64,000 nucleotides of DNA from Pelagomonas calceolata (Eukaryota > Sar > Pelagophyceae > Pelagomonadales > Pelagomonadaceae), in contig CAKKNE010000002.1 in NCBI GenBank assembly GCA_918797485.1, positions 4,802,501 to 4,866,500 on the forward strand, read 5' to 3'. Under the pieces are notes generated by a model, which did no database searches, was not told the DNA's origin, and saw only the letters and a list, made by a program, of their open reading frames with translations. Made by a program: the position numbers and the translations under genes. Below are positions 46,887 through 55,463 of the stretch, in pieces (the stretch's first letter is position 1; each line of letters starts with the position of its first letter).

Positions 46887-48359
46887 ATGCTTTCCGGCCA
46901 GAATATGATTGAAGCCGCGCGCCAGATCGAGGCGAAGTGCTACGACAGCGCGAAAGACGCGACAGACTACAAGAGAAAAGTCGAGAAACGCCTCGCGAAG
47001 GCCGCCAAGGCCCTGGAAGCCTCCCAACGGCCGTCCATGTCCGAACCGTCGGACACGGCCCCTCTCGAGAAAAAACAAGCCCTCGCGCGGAAGAGGAGTC
47101 GGGAGGACGCGGCGCCAGAGTGGAGGGATTTGCTGCGGGCCGCGCGGGATTCCGATTCCGCGCGGGATTTGCTGCGGGAGCACGGCGCGACGCTAGAGTG
47201 GTGGCGCGGGGCGCCTGCAGTTATTGGCCGACGGTTGCGCGCGATTATTGACGCCGCGACTCAAGCTGGATCGGTGGGCGACGAAGCTCGAACGTGGGCT
47301 TCCGGAGCGTTACAAAAGGTCGAGAAGCTCGAGAAGGCGGCTACTTCGCTACTCAAGCAATTGGAGGCGCGGAGCGGCAACTTGGCGGAGCTTCGCGGGT
47401 ATTGTACGAAGCTGAAGGAGTCGAAGGCGGAACTGGAGTCCAAATTGGATAAATTAGCGCCGCTTCTTGGCTGGCGCGACGTGCCAGCACCTGTACAGCT
47501 CGTGGTCTGCGGCTACCTCGATTTGAAGGCGCTGGGCCGCCTCGAAATCTGCGGTCGAAACTTGGACGCGGTGCGCGCCTGGAACACGAAGGCCGCCGGC
47601 CTCGCCCGCGGCACTCTCGGCGACCTATCGACGAAGCAGTTTTTGCGCGCCCAGACGCGCGCCCGGGCGCTGCTGCCGCCGTCGCTCGGTGGCAAAAGTC
47701 CATTCCAGTTCGGCACGCACTGGCGGCCCGTGAGCTTCGACGAGTTCGCCTTCACCATCGTTGTCACGTGGATTGAACCCGGCAAGCCCGAGAGATCTTT
47801 CGCAGAGTTCCCCTTCATGCGACTCCGAACCCATAGTGAGCTGGGCGATGTCAATCTTTCGTGCGGCGTGTTCACGTTCTTTCCGACCGCCGGGGCAGAA
47901 CACGAAGCCTTCTCAGCGTGCCTGAGACGTGTGTCTCAGGAAATGGCGGAGGACGGGAATGGAGCCGGTGCCGATTTCCCGGGCCGAGTGCTTGAACAGT
48001 TGGAACCGAAGGCTTATCTGACCTGCACCCGGCGACGCGACGGGGCGGCGACGCGAGTGGGTCTGTTTAGTAGTATCGGTGCCGTCAACGAACATGTGGC
48101 TGACGAAGAAACCGAGGGGAGCCTTTACTTCGGCGAGGGAAAATTGCTCCTAACACCAATTGGAGCCCATACTTCAGACGTACACGAGGTTCCAGCGCTC
48201 GAGATAACACTGACCATCATCTGGGACGCCTCCAGCGGGCGGGTGCGGGGGTTTGGTTGCTGGCTCTACGTGAATGGCGAGAATGGTGGTGAAGAGCTTC
48301 CGGAAGAAACGTTCCTCGCCCTTCTCCGCGCGCGGCTCGACGAGTCGGTGCGAAACTAG
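46887..48359 (+). CDS. KIX-domain and F-box-like protein
   Basis: The ATG at 46887 gives 490 residues. Residues 5-45 (N-M-I-E-A-A-R-Q-I-E-A-K-C-Y-D-S-A-K...Y-K-R-K-V-E-K-R-L) match helices 2 and 3 of KIX domains, the activator-binding fold of Mediator subunit 15 and CBP/p300. Helix 1 is missing from this frame but appears in the short frame just upstream. A coiled coil covers about 145-195. An F-box-like stretch (L-V-V-C-G-Y-L-D-L-K-A-L-G-R-L-E-I-C) follows at about 210-235, then a C-terminal domain of mixed strands that I do not recognise. Transcription regulation or protein turnover is possible. Confidence 0.72.
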   Translation: MLSGQNMIEAARQIEAKCYDSAKDATDYKRKVEKRLAKAAKALEASQRPSMSEPSDTAPLEKKQALARKRSREDAAPEWRDLLRAARDSDSARDLLREHGATLEWWRGAPAVIGRRLRAIIDAATQAGSVGDEARTWASGALQKVEKLEKAATSLLKQLEARSGNLAELRGYCTKLKESKAELESKLDKLAPLLGWRDVPAPVQLVVCGYLDLKALGRLEICGRNLDAVRAWNTKAAGLARGTLGDLSTKQFLRAQTRARALLPPSLGGKSPFQFGTHWRPVSFDEFAFTIVVTWIEPGKPERSFAEFPFMRLRTHSELGDVNLSCGVFTFFPTAGAEHEAFSACLRRVSQEMAEDGNGAGADFPGRVLEQLEPKAYLTCTRRRDGAATRVGLFSSIGAVNEHVADEETEGSLYFGEGKLLLTPIGAHTSDVHEVPALEITLTIIWDASSGRVRGFGCWLYVNGENGGEELPEETFLALLRARLDESVRN

Positions 48360-48384
48360 GACATAAGATATACAATCATTGGTC

Positions 48385-50304
48385 TTAGGCGCTCTGCGCG
48401 TCGACGTGCTCCGCGATGCGCTCCACGAGGTCCTCCTTCTTCCCGCTCTTCTTCAACCCCAAATCGCCGCAGCACGCCTTGAGCGCGTCGTTCGTGTGGT
48501 TCTTGAGCTTGTCCCGATCACACGGCGCCGTCAGCAGCGCCTTGTCGACGAGGACTTTGATATCCTTGGGAGCAGCGACGCGTCTTTTTTTAGCTACCGG
48601 TTGCTCCTCAATTTCCTCGGGTAGCGATGACGCCACGGCCTCCGCCGCATTCACTAATTCCGTGTCCGCGCGTGACGGCCGCAACGCCTCCGCTCTCGTT
48701 TTCACCTTCTGGACCGCGCTATCATCAAGTCCGAGCGCGAACGCTTCTAGGGCGGCGTGCTGGCTCCGCAACGCATAGTTCGGCACGCCCGCGTCGACGT
48801 CGACGGGGCCTCCCGGCACACAGCGCGCCTGCAGGGCATTGACCAACGTCGACATGCTCCGATCCAGCTCGGGAGCTGGTGGGACTTCATCTGGTAAAGG
48901 TACGCTCCGCAGCTCGTCATCAAATGGTAATTCAATCAAACCGAGCCCATCATCTCTAGCTTGCAGAGCGACGAGCTTCGGGCCCCGCCGCCGCGCCGCC
49001 GACCGTTTCGGGATGTACCTCGCCAGCGCTACCAAGTTCTTTTCTCGTAACGAAGCAGCAAAGGCCTGCACCACAGCTGAAGATCCAGGTGCTTCGGAGT
49101 CGTCGGGAGACAACGCACACGGACTCGAACCGGGGTTCTGCACTCGTAATCCGGAAGGAAACGCGTCCCGCACGCTACAGACGCCCAGCACGCACACGGA
49201 ACCCGGCTCAAAGCACTCCGCACATTCGTCCCTATCCTGCGCATCCACGACAACTCGATGCGACCGCCGCAACGCTTTCGCCGATTCCGGCTCGTCCTCT
49301 TCTTTCGGCGGCTCGTAAAAATGACCGACAGCGACATAGGTATTTACGTCAGTAGCCTTGTCGAGCTTCGCGCCCGTGACCGTATCTAACACGTCGCCCT
49401 GTGCTTTCACTCTTTGTAAGGACTCGCCGTGGACATTTGTGGCAGTTTGAGCACGTTTACACTGGTGTAGCTTCCTCAACCTCACGACGACTTTTGTAGT
49501 ACAGTCATCACCTAGCGACAAATTCAATTCAACACCGGGCACGGTCTTCGCCCCGCGCATGCCGCGAGCCATTCTAGCCCGCTCCCTCCCCGCGTCGAAG
49601 ACGTCGACGATCTCTAGAGCGGGCCACGCGCGTTCCTGCCACTGGTCTTGGGCATCTTGGGGCGGTGCAGATGGAATTAATATCCGAGGCTTCCAGAAGT
49701 CTTCAACAGACTCGGCCTCGCCGAAATAGTACAACTGCAACTCTCGGTCGACATCCGACGAGTCGCGCGCAAACACTTCACACGCCGCGTGCTGGTCCGC
49801 GTCGCCATCGCAGGGGTCCTTCGCTCCACTAAAAATATATATAGAATCTACAGCTGAGGGGCCCTTGGACGCATCCTCCAAGTCGCGCGCGCACCGGTCG
49901 AGGCCGTTCCTCAGTCTGCCTTGCCTCGCGTCCGTGCGGTTCCTTGGCTTCTGGGTTATCTCGTCGTCGTCTTCTAACCATTTCCGGAAAGCTTGTGGTG
50001 TGGCGCACTTTCCGGTCTTCAGCGCTTCTCCCAATGCTCTAGCTGCCTTCGCCGAGGGTGCCGCCGGCGTCAACAACGTGACCGCGGCCTCGTCGGGGCC
50101 GCAGGCCACCAGGCCCACGATGTCCCGATTCTTCTCGAGGAGCCGGGCCTTCACATAATCCAGGACCTGTCTTACCGCTATTTCGCAGCGCGTTCCTTGT
50201 TCGGTACTTTCGAAGAGCTCCGGCCGGGCGTCGAGCAGGAATAACGCTCGTTCCTGGCCGCCGTGGTGGTCGTCGCCCTCGCCCGTCGGTTCGGTGAAGT
50301 CCAT
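48385..50304 (-). CDS. KU70: Ku70, DNA double-strand-break end-binding protein
   Basis: The ATG at 50304 gives 639 residues. The N-terminal vWA-like domain (about 18-230) opens with R-A-L-F-L-L-D-A-R-P-E-L-F, a Ku70 signature. The central Ku core (about 255-470) has T-Y-V-A-V-G-H-F-Y near 340 and V-A-L-A-R-Y-I-P near 440. A C-terminal arm leads to a SAP motif at about 598-635 (L-K-N-H-T-N-D-A-L-K...K-S-G-K-K-E-D-L-V-E-R-I), which distinguishes Ku70 from Ku80. A nuclear signal (K-K-R-R-V) lies near 575. Ku70 pairs with Ku80 to load DNA ends for non-homologous end joining; Ku80 is not in the window. Confidence 0.93.
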   Translation of the reverse strand: MDFTEPTGEGDDHHGGQERALFLLDARPELFESTEQGTRCEIAVRQVLDYVKARLLEKNRDIVGLVACGPDEAAVTLLTPAAPSAKAARALGEALKTGKCATPQAFRKWLEDDDEITQKPRNRTDARQGRLRNGLDRCARDLEDASKGPSAVDSIYIFSGAKDPCDGDADQHAACEVFARDSSDVDRELQLYYFGEAESVEDFWKPRILIPSAPPQDAQDQWQERAWPALEIVDVFDAGRERARMARGMRGAKTVPGVELNLSLGDDCTTKVVVRLRKLHQCKRAQTATNVHGESLQRVKAQGDVLDTVTGAKLDKATDVNTYVAVGHFYEPPKEEDEPESAKALRRSHRVVVDAQDRDECAECFEPGSVCVLGVCSVRDAFPSGLRVQNPGSSPCALSPDDSEAPGSSAVVQAFAASLREKNLVALARYIPKRSAARRRGPKLVALQARDDGLGLIELPFDDELRSVPLPDEVPPAPELDRSMSTLVNALQARCVPGGPVDVDAGVPNYALRSQHAALEAFALGLDDSAVQKVKTRAEALRPSRADTELVNAAEAVASSLPEEIEEQPVAKKRRVAAPKDIKVLVDKALLTAPCDRDKLKNHTNDALKACCGDLGLKKSGKKEDLVERIAEHVDAQSA

Positions 50305-50650
50305 CTTTTTGGCGCTGCTGTCGCCTGGCGCACTGGAGGCCTCTGCGGCTGGTCTCGCGCTGACCGGCGTACTGGGCGACGCGGCTGCTCAGGCTGCAAG
50401 TCAGCAGCGCTGATGGCCTCTACTCGAAGTCTGGCGCTTTGCTGGCGCTCCGCTGGCGCGTGAGGGTCGTTCCCGCTGCAGATCCCTGGGCTTGCTTCTA
50501 GTGTGTCTCACACGCCGCTAGCTGCCAGCATTGCGGCTAGTTTTAGGCTATCGAGACATCTGTTGTGTGTGGACCACTGCCTGCCTTTGTTCACTGCGCC
50601 ACGGTACGGATTTTCGCTGTCCGGGGCGTCACGGTGCCCCCAAAAGCATC
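50305..50650. promoter_or_regulatory. Divergent promoter region of Ku70 and plastid-protein genes
   Basis: A 346-bp spacer with a CTAG palindrome copy at 50498-50522, 194 bp from the Ku70 ATG and 129 bp from the plus-strand ATG. Confidence 0.55.
50498..50522 (-). promoter_or_regulatory. CTAG palindrome motif, copy e
   Basis: CTAGTGTGTCTCAC then ACGCCGCTAGC; the reverse complement reads GCTAGCGGCG then TGTGAGACACACTAG. Confidence 0.62.
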
Positions 50651-52225
50651 ATGACGCTCCTGCGCGCTATGACGCTGCTCTCGTGGGCCGGGAGCGCCGC
50701 CTACGCGCCGCCGACGATTCAGAGGCTCCGGCCTCGCGGCCCGACGATCCAGAGGCTCCGGCCTCGCGGCCCGCGCGTAGCAGACCGCCGACGCGTGCTA
50801 CGCGCGGCAAAACGCAAAGCCGACGCGGTCGACCACGACGACTTCGACGACTCCTACGCGCTCAACGACATCCGGACGAACGAGCTCCGCCTGCCGACGA
50901 TGGCCGATCTAATGAGGCGCACGGACGAAGAATTGAGGGAGCGCCAGAAGGACACGTCCAAAAGGGAAGCGCTGCGGCAGAAGGCCGGCGAGTCCATCGT
51001 CGACGGCTCCCGCGCGGTCCTCGAGCAGCTCGAGGACTTGGAGTCGCACAACCATACGATATCAAACGAGTTCACGGTGGCCATCGTCCTGGGCAAGGCG
51101 CTAAAGAACTCGCGGTTGTCGGTAGAACACGCCGCGCGCTGCTCGACCTTGGTAAGACAGATGAAGGACGGCACGCTCAACCCATCGATGCTCATGTTCA
51201 CGGCGTCGGCGGCGTCCATGGCGCCCGGCGCGGTGCGCGACGACGCCACCACAGCCTGCACGTACTTCCTCCACCTCTGCGAGTCCGAGGGCGTGGACGT
51301 GGACGCCGGGGCCATCCACGTGACGCACACGCCCGTGACCACCCGAGACGGCATGGGCAAAGTGCTGGAGGAGGCCATCGTGCCGCGCCTGCCTTCCAAA
51401 AGTTCGTTGCACTGCGCCTTCTTCGCGTCCGACTATCAATTAACTAGACTGGAGCGCATCGGCAGCGTGACGCCGCGCCTGTCGCTGTTTGCGCCGCTCG
51501 CCGCGCGGCGCGACGCGTACCTGAAGAATTTGACGGCGGCTCCCACAACATGGAGCCTGGTCAAGGTGTCGTACCCGCCGGGGTTGTTAACTTCCGGCGA
51601 GGACGGCGTCGCCGCGGCGTTCCTGGCGCAGCTGTACATGATCTTCGACAGCCTCGTCCCATTGCTACACAATTTCCACGCGATCGTGCTGCACGAGGAG
51701 ATCCTGTGCAGGGAGTTTTACGACGATTTGCTGGTCGCCAAGGACCACATCGCCGAGCGGCTGCGGCTGGTCGACTCGCCGCTGCGGCCGAAGGCCCTGA
51801 GCCTGCGGACGACGGCGTCGACGGCGCCGGCGGACCTCGTGCGCCACGACCTCGAGACGCCGCTGGACGAGGCCCTCGAGCGGTGCGTGAAGAATCTCGG
51901 GGACCTGGAACGGTTGGTGCGGCCCGCGGCGACGCGCCTGGACTTCCTGGACGACAAGGACTGGCGGACGGCGCGGGAATTACTTTCAAGGACGATCAAC
52001 GCGGCGCGGGCCGCGACGGATCCGGACCAGGCGCTGCCCTCGTCGGAGTGGGGCCGCTTGGTGGACCGCGACGCCGCCGACGATTTAGATCTGGCCGAGC
52101 TGCTCGCGCTGACGCGCGGCGAGGACTGGCGCGAGGACTCGGCCGACCCGCGGGACACGTCCTTGGTGGACACGGGGCCGCTCGTGCTGGACTACAAGAC
52201 GAAGCGGGCGAAGACGAGTAGGTAG
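50651..52225 (+). CDS. Plastid-targeted protein of unknown function
   Basis: The ATG at 50651 gives 524 residues. Residues 1-20 form a signal peptide ending S-A-A-Y-A-P, which resembles the ASAFAP-type cleavage motif (aromatic residue after cleavage) of secondary plastids, followed by an Arg-rich transit-peptide-like stretch. This contains a 30-bp tandem duplication (50711-50770) encoding two copies of P-T-I-Q-R-L-R-P-R-G. The mature part is helical, with a D-G-T-L-N-P-S-M-L segment near 177 and an F-Y-D-D-L-L-V-A-K motif near 357. I do not recognise the family; DUF1995-like plastid proteins are one possibility. It diverges from Ku70. Confidence 0.75.
   Translation: MTLLRAMTLLSWAGSAAYAPPTIQRLRPRGPTIQRLRPRGPRVADRRRVLRAAKRKADAVDHDDFDDSYALNDIRTNELRLPTMADLMRRTDEELRERQKDTSKREALRQKAGESIVDGSRAVLEQLEDLESHNHTISNEFTVAIVLGKALKNSRLSVEHAARCSTLVRQMKDGTLNPSMLMFTASAASMAPGAVRDDATTACTYFLHLCESEGVDVDAGAIHVTHTPVTTRDGMGKVLEEAIVPRLPSKSSLHCAFFASDYQLTRLERIGSVTPRLSLFAPLAARRDAYLKNLTAAPTTWSLVKVSYPPGLLTSGEDGVAAAFLAQLYMIFDSLVPLLHNFHAIVLHEEILCREFYDDLLVAKDHIAERLRLVDSPLRPKALSLRTTASTAPADLVRHDLETPLDEALERCVKNLGDLERLVRPAATRLDFLDDKDWRTARELLSRTINAARAATDPDQALPSSEWGRLVDRDAADDLDLAELLALTRGEDWREDSADPRDTSLVDTGPLVLDYKTKRAKTSR
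50711..50770. repeat. Tandem 30-bp duplication in transit peptide
   Basis: Two adjacent 30-bp units with a single mismatch, beginning CCGACGATTCAGAGG and CCGACGATCCAGAGG. Confidence 0.95.
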
Positions 52226-52277
52226 TAATCGTGACCTAGAACCGTGACCGTGACAAACAGAGTGCTTAGGCAAGTAG

Positions 52278-53573
52278 CTAGATGGACGTGACCTTGCCCA
52301 TGGAATCAAAGGCGACGTACTCCTTGTTCGACGAGCTCGCCATGAGCGTCAAGAGGTAGTCGAGCGACGCCTTGTGCTTCTCCGACGTGAAGCCTAGTTC
52401 GTCGTAGAGGTCCTTGAGACCTGTGTGCAAATCAACCAGTGCGCCGGGTGCACCCGAAAATTCCTCACTAAGTCATTTCTCGGCAATGACGCGGCCGTCC
52501 TGGCTCGGTCGAGCGGCGAGGAACCGGCATCGCCACGCCATCGAGCAGGCGTCGCGTCGATGGCGTGGAGGACGACGCGATGATTCAGCACGAACGCGCC
52601 GTAAAATTTTGATTTCCACACAGCTTAAGACCCTGGAGTCGGGCCACTTCGACTTTCTCGTCGGCCTCGGTCACGGCGTTCTCCTTGATCTTCGAGGCCG
52701 AGGCCGTGGCCTTCTTGGCCACGGCGTCGGCGTCGTTCTCGATCTCGAGCACCTCGACCGCGGTCTGCTCGCGCACGAGCGTCGCCTCCTGGCTGTAGGC
52801 CTCCTTCGCGTTGGACTCGACCTGGATCGCTACCGCGAGGCGCGCGCTCTGGTAGTCGTCTTCTGGCTCGATGTCCCGCAGCTGGAACGAGAGCACGTCC
52901 ATGTGGAGGTCCGCGATGGCCAGGCTCACGTTCCGCTGCAGCGTCGCCTCGATGAGCGGCCGCTGTGATAGATAGGAGTCGATGCCGAAGAGCGGCGCCG
53001 TGTTCCGGATCGCGTCCTGCGTCCGCGACGCCACGAGGCCCTCAAAATTTAACGCGACCATGCTGTAGAGCTCGCCCAGCTTCTCGGGTTTCAGGAGGTA
53101 CTGGTACGACACGTCCAGATAGACCGTCGAGCCCGCGTCCGAGCCGGAGGATTTGGACCACACGCTCAAGCGCTCGTTAAAGTTCTGGACGTTGAGCGGG
53201 TAGCACCGGAACGTGTAGTCGGGGCCGATGCCGTAGCGGCCCGCCTCGTAGACCTCATCCCGCCAGACCTTGCCCGTGGACTTCTGGCTGCGGAGACCTG
53301 CGACGCGAGGCGCGACTGTCGGCGCGACGCGGCGGCGGCGTTCTACCGACGACGCGAGGCGCGGCGGCGCGACCGCGGAGGACGAGGCCGGCCGCCAGCG
53401 CGACGGCGCGACCTCGAAAGGCCAACGGCCGGACGCCGGCGCGGACAGCCCTGGTAGTACTCGACCTTTTTCCAGGTCATCGGCAGCAGAATGAGCATGA
53501 GGAGGACCCCCAGGGCCGACAGGACGCCCGCGCAGCTGTAGCATCCCTGGCGCTCATAGCGATCCATGGCCAT
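52278..53573 (-). CDS. SPFH/band-7 membrane protein with an introner
   Basis: Exons (minus strand): 53573-53450, 53297-52632, 52420-52278; 310 residues, with all junctions in phase 1. Exon 1 encodes an N-terminal membrane helix (about 13-33) ending T-W-K-K-V-E-Y-Y-Q. Exon 2 continues G-L-R-S-Q-K-S-T-G-K-V and carries the SPFH core (V-Y-E-A-G-R-Y-G-I-G-P-D near 60) plus a coiled coil of A/E/K repeats. Exon 3 ends the coiled coil with L-K-D-L-Y-D-E-L. SPFH proteins oligomerise as membrane scaffolds. Intron 1 (53449-53298, 152 bp) is GC-AG; intron 2 is introner 4. It lies head-to-head with a WWE-SPFH paralogue, only 217 bp between ATGs. Confidence 0.85.
52421..52623 (-). mobile_element. Introner 4 (203 bp), opposite orientation
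   Basis: Inverted-repeat ends CTGTGTGCAAATCAA and TTGATTTCCACACAG, with flanks CTTGAGAC and CTTAAGAC (7 of 8). The coding-strand intron 52631-52421 is GT-AG and its removal joins L-Q-G to L-K-D. The interior is about 95% identical by eye to introner 2 but lies in the opposite orientation relative to its host gene. Confidence 0.92.
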
Positions 53574-53790
53574 GGCTGCCCCCTGGCGCTGCCGCCCGTC
53601 CCGGTGCGGCGATATGCGCGAAATTGCGCTCAATATGCTCTGGAATTGGCAGCTCTGGAGGCGTTAAAAAACCTGGAAGGTTCTGGAGTGACACCGCTGC
53701 CCCCGCGGCCGCTAGAAACCACCCTTGCGCGGAAAGGGGCTGTCGAGGCTGCTCTTGGCCGCCAGAACCACTGCGCACGACGACGCGCGC

Positions 53791-55095
53791 ATGACCTGGC
53801 AGTGGAGGGACGGCACTGCCTGGAGAGACTTCGACCCCGGCCTCGCCGCGCAGCTGGAGCGCGCCCGGGAAGCGGGGCAGGCGACTTGCGTCTACTCCTT
53901 CCGCGGCCAGCCCTACGAGGTCGACTTCCAGCAGAATACGCAGGTGAACAAGAACACCGGCTTCGCGCGCGACGTCCGCCGTGTTTACCCTTCCTCCCCC
54001 GCGCACGCCGAGCCGGCCGTGAGCGGACGGATGGGGTTTTTATATGATGCGCGAGAAGATCTCAAAGCCGGCCTACGTACGGAAACGGGAAAGAAAATCA
54101 GCACGAGCGCCGCCTGCGGCTGCTGCCTCCTGCTCTTTATCAACCTCATCATCTGGCTCTCGATGTCGCTGCAGCAGGTCGACTCGGAGCACTACGTCCC
54201 GCGCCAGCGTCCCGGAGCTATTGGGCCCTCTGCGCCTCGCTCTACTCCCCGGCCCCCACGCACGCAGGCGATCCCCTACAACAAGCCCACGGGCCGCGTC
54301 CGGAACGAGGTCTTCGTCGAAGGGCTGCACCTCAAGCCGTCCTACGGCGAATTCATATTGTGGCCCAAGACGTATGAAACGGTGGAAGAGGTCGTCGAGT
54401 GCAACTCGGAGGACGGCGTGCGGGTCGAGCTGACGGTGCGCTACCAGTACCTACCGCGGGAGAAGAGCCTCTACAAGCTCACGAAGATGTACACGGAGCA
54501 CAAAGATGATTCGGATTCGGAGTTCGAGTACATCTACGACAAGGTATTGGCGTGGCAGGCGCGCGCGGCCATCCGGAACGGCTGCGCGAAGTACGCGGCC
54601 CAGGAATTCCAGACGCAGCGCGGCCTCGTCCAGACCGAGATCTACACGTTGGTGTCGGAGCGCTTAGACCGGTTCATGCACACGGACGTCATCGACGTCC
54701 AGCTCGTCTACATCAAGCGGCCGCCCGAGTACGAGTCCGAGGTCGACGCCAAGGAGTCGGCGCGCAACGACATCGACAAGGCCAACAACGAGCGCGCGCA
54801 AGCCATCACGCAGGCCCAGACGAAGCTCCTGGCCGCCGAGACGGCCGCGAACAAGACGCTGGACACGGCGCGGACCGCGGCCCAGAACACGCTCGTCGCG
54901 GCGACGGCCGAGGCCAGCGTGCTCACGACGCGCTACGCGACGCTCGCGGCGACCTACAAGAACGTGAAGACGATCCACGGCATGTCCAACGAGGCCCTCC
55001 TGACCTACATCGCGACGCGCCTGCGGGGGTCCGTGGCCGCGACGATCAGCCTCGACGGGCCGGCGCAGACGTCGTACATCGACGAGCTCACGTGA
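53791..55095 (+). CDS. WWE-SPFH fusion membrane protein
   Basis: The ATG at 53791 gives 434 residues. Residues 2-66 form a WWE domain (W-Q-W-R-D-G-T-A-W-R-D-F-D-P...A-T-C-V-Y-S-F-R-G-Q-P-Y-E-V-D-F...T-Q-V-N-K-N-T-G-F-A-R-D-V-R-R). WWE domains bind ADP-ribose polymers or act in ubiquitin ligases. A membrane helix lies at about 108-128, and an SPFH domain at about 165-310 is followed by an Ala/Glu-rich coiled coil with repeated A-Q-T/A-A-N-K-T. The C-terminus has N-E-A-L-L-T-Y-I-A, as in other SPFH proteins. This combination is not one I know. The head-to-head neighbour is an SPFH protein without WWE. Confidence 0.85.
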   Translation: MTWQWRDGTAWRDFDPGLAAQLERAREAGQATCVYSFRGQPYEVDFQQNTQVNKNTGFARDVRRVYPSSPAHAEPAVSGRMGFLYDAREDLKAGLRTETGKKISTSAACGCCLLLFINLIIWLSMSLQQVDSEHYVPRQRPGAIGPSAPRSTPRPPRTQAIPYNKPTGRVRNEVFVEGLHLKPSYGEFILWPKTYETVEEVVECNSEDGVRVELTVRYQYLPREKSLYKLTKMYTEHKDDSDSEFEYIYDKVLAWQARAAIRNGCAKYAAQEFQTQRGLVQTEIYTLVSERLDRFMHTDVIDVQLVYIKRPPEYESEVDAKESARNDIDKANNERAQAITQAQTKLLAAETAANKTLDTARTAAQNTLVAATAEASVLTTRYATLAATYKNVKTIHGMSNEALLTYIATRLRGSVAATISLDGPAQTSYIDELT

Positions 55096-55463
55096 CTTTT
55101 TTTTCCGAGTAACCTTTCCTCTTACAACCACTATGCGAGCTTGTAGTCACAATGTAGTGGCCCTGGGGCGCGGCCGCTTCGATTTTTTTTCGGCGACCTC
55201 TCCATATCTCTCACAGCGATCGAGCGAGCTCCCCGGCGACGCATCCGAGCCACGAGAGGGCCGAGGGCTAGTAGATTATAGGCTAGTAGCCCATGTTTTA
55301 AATCAGGTGAACGTCTCGTAAAGGGCTGTGCAGCTAGAGCCGGTCGAGTCGCTTGCACCGACGTGCGGTCGACAGCGCGCGGCCGTCCATCGGGTTCTCC
55401 TGCGCCGCTGCGCCGGCTGCCCCACGAAGCGCGCGACGTCGTTTTGCTGCCCACAGAGCCACC
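55096..55463. other. Intergenic region before the coiled-coil gene
   Basis: A 368-bp spacer between plus-strand genes, with two GGCTAGTAG words at 55267-55291 that loosely recall the CTAG palindrome. The ATG at 55464 has a Kozak-like GCCACC just before it. Confidence 0.4.

Noticed and set aside
49100-49140. Sequence resembling a tRNA B box (GGTTCGAGTCC on the minus strand)
   Set aside because: It lies inside the Ku70 coding frame and has no matching A box or foldable acceptor stem at the right distance.
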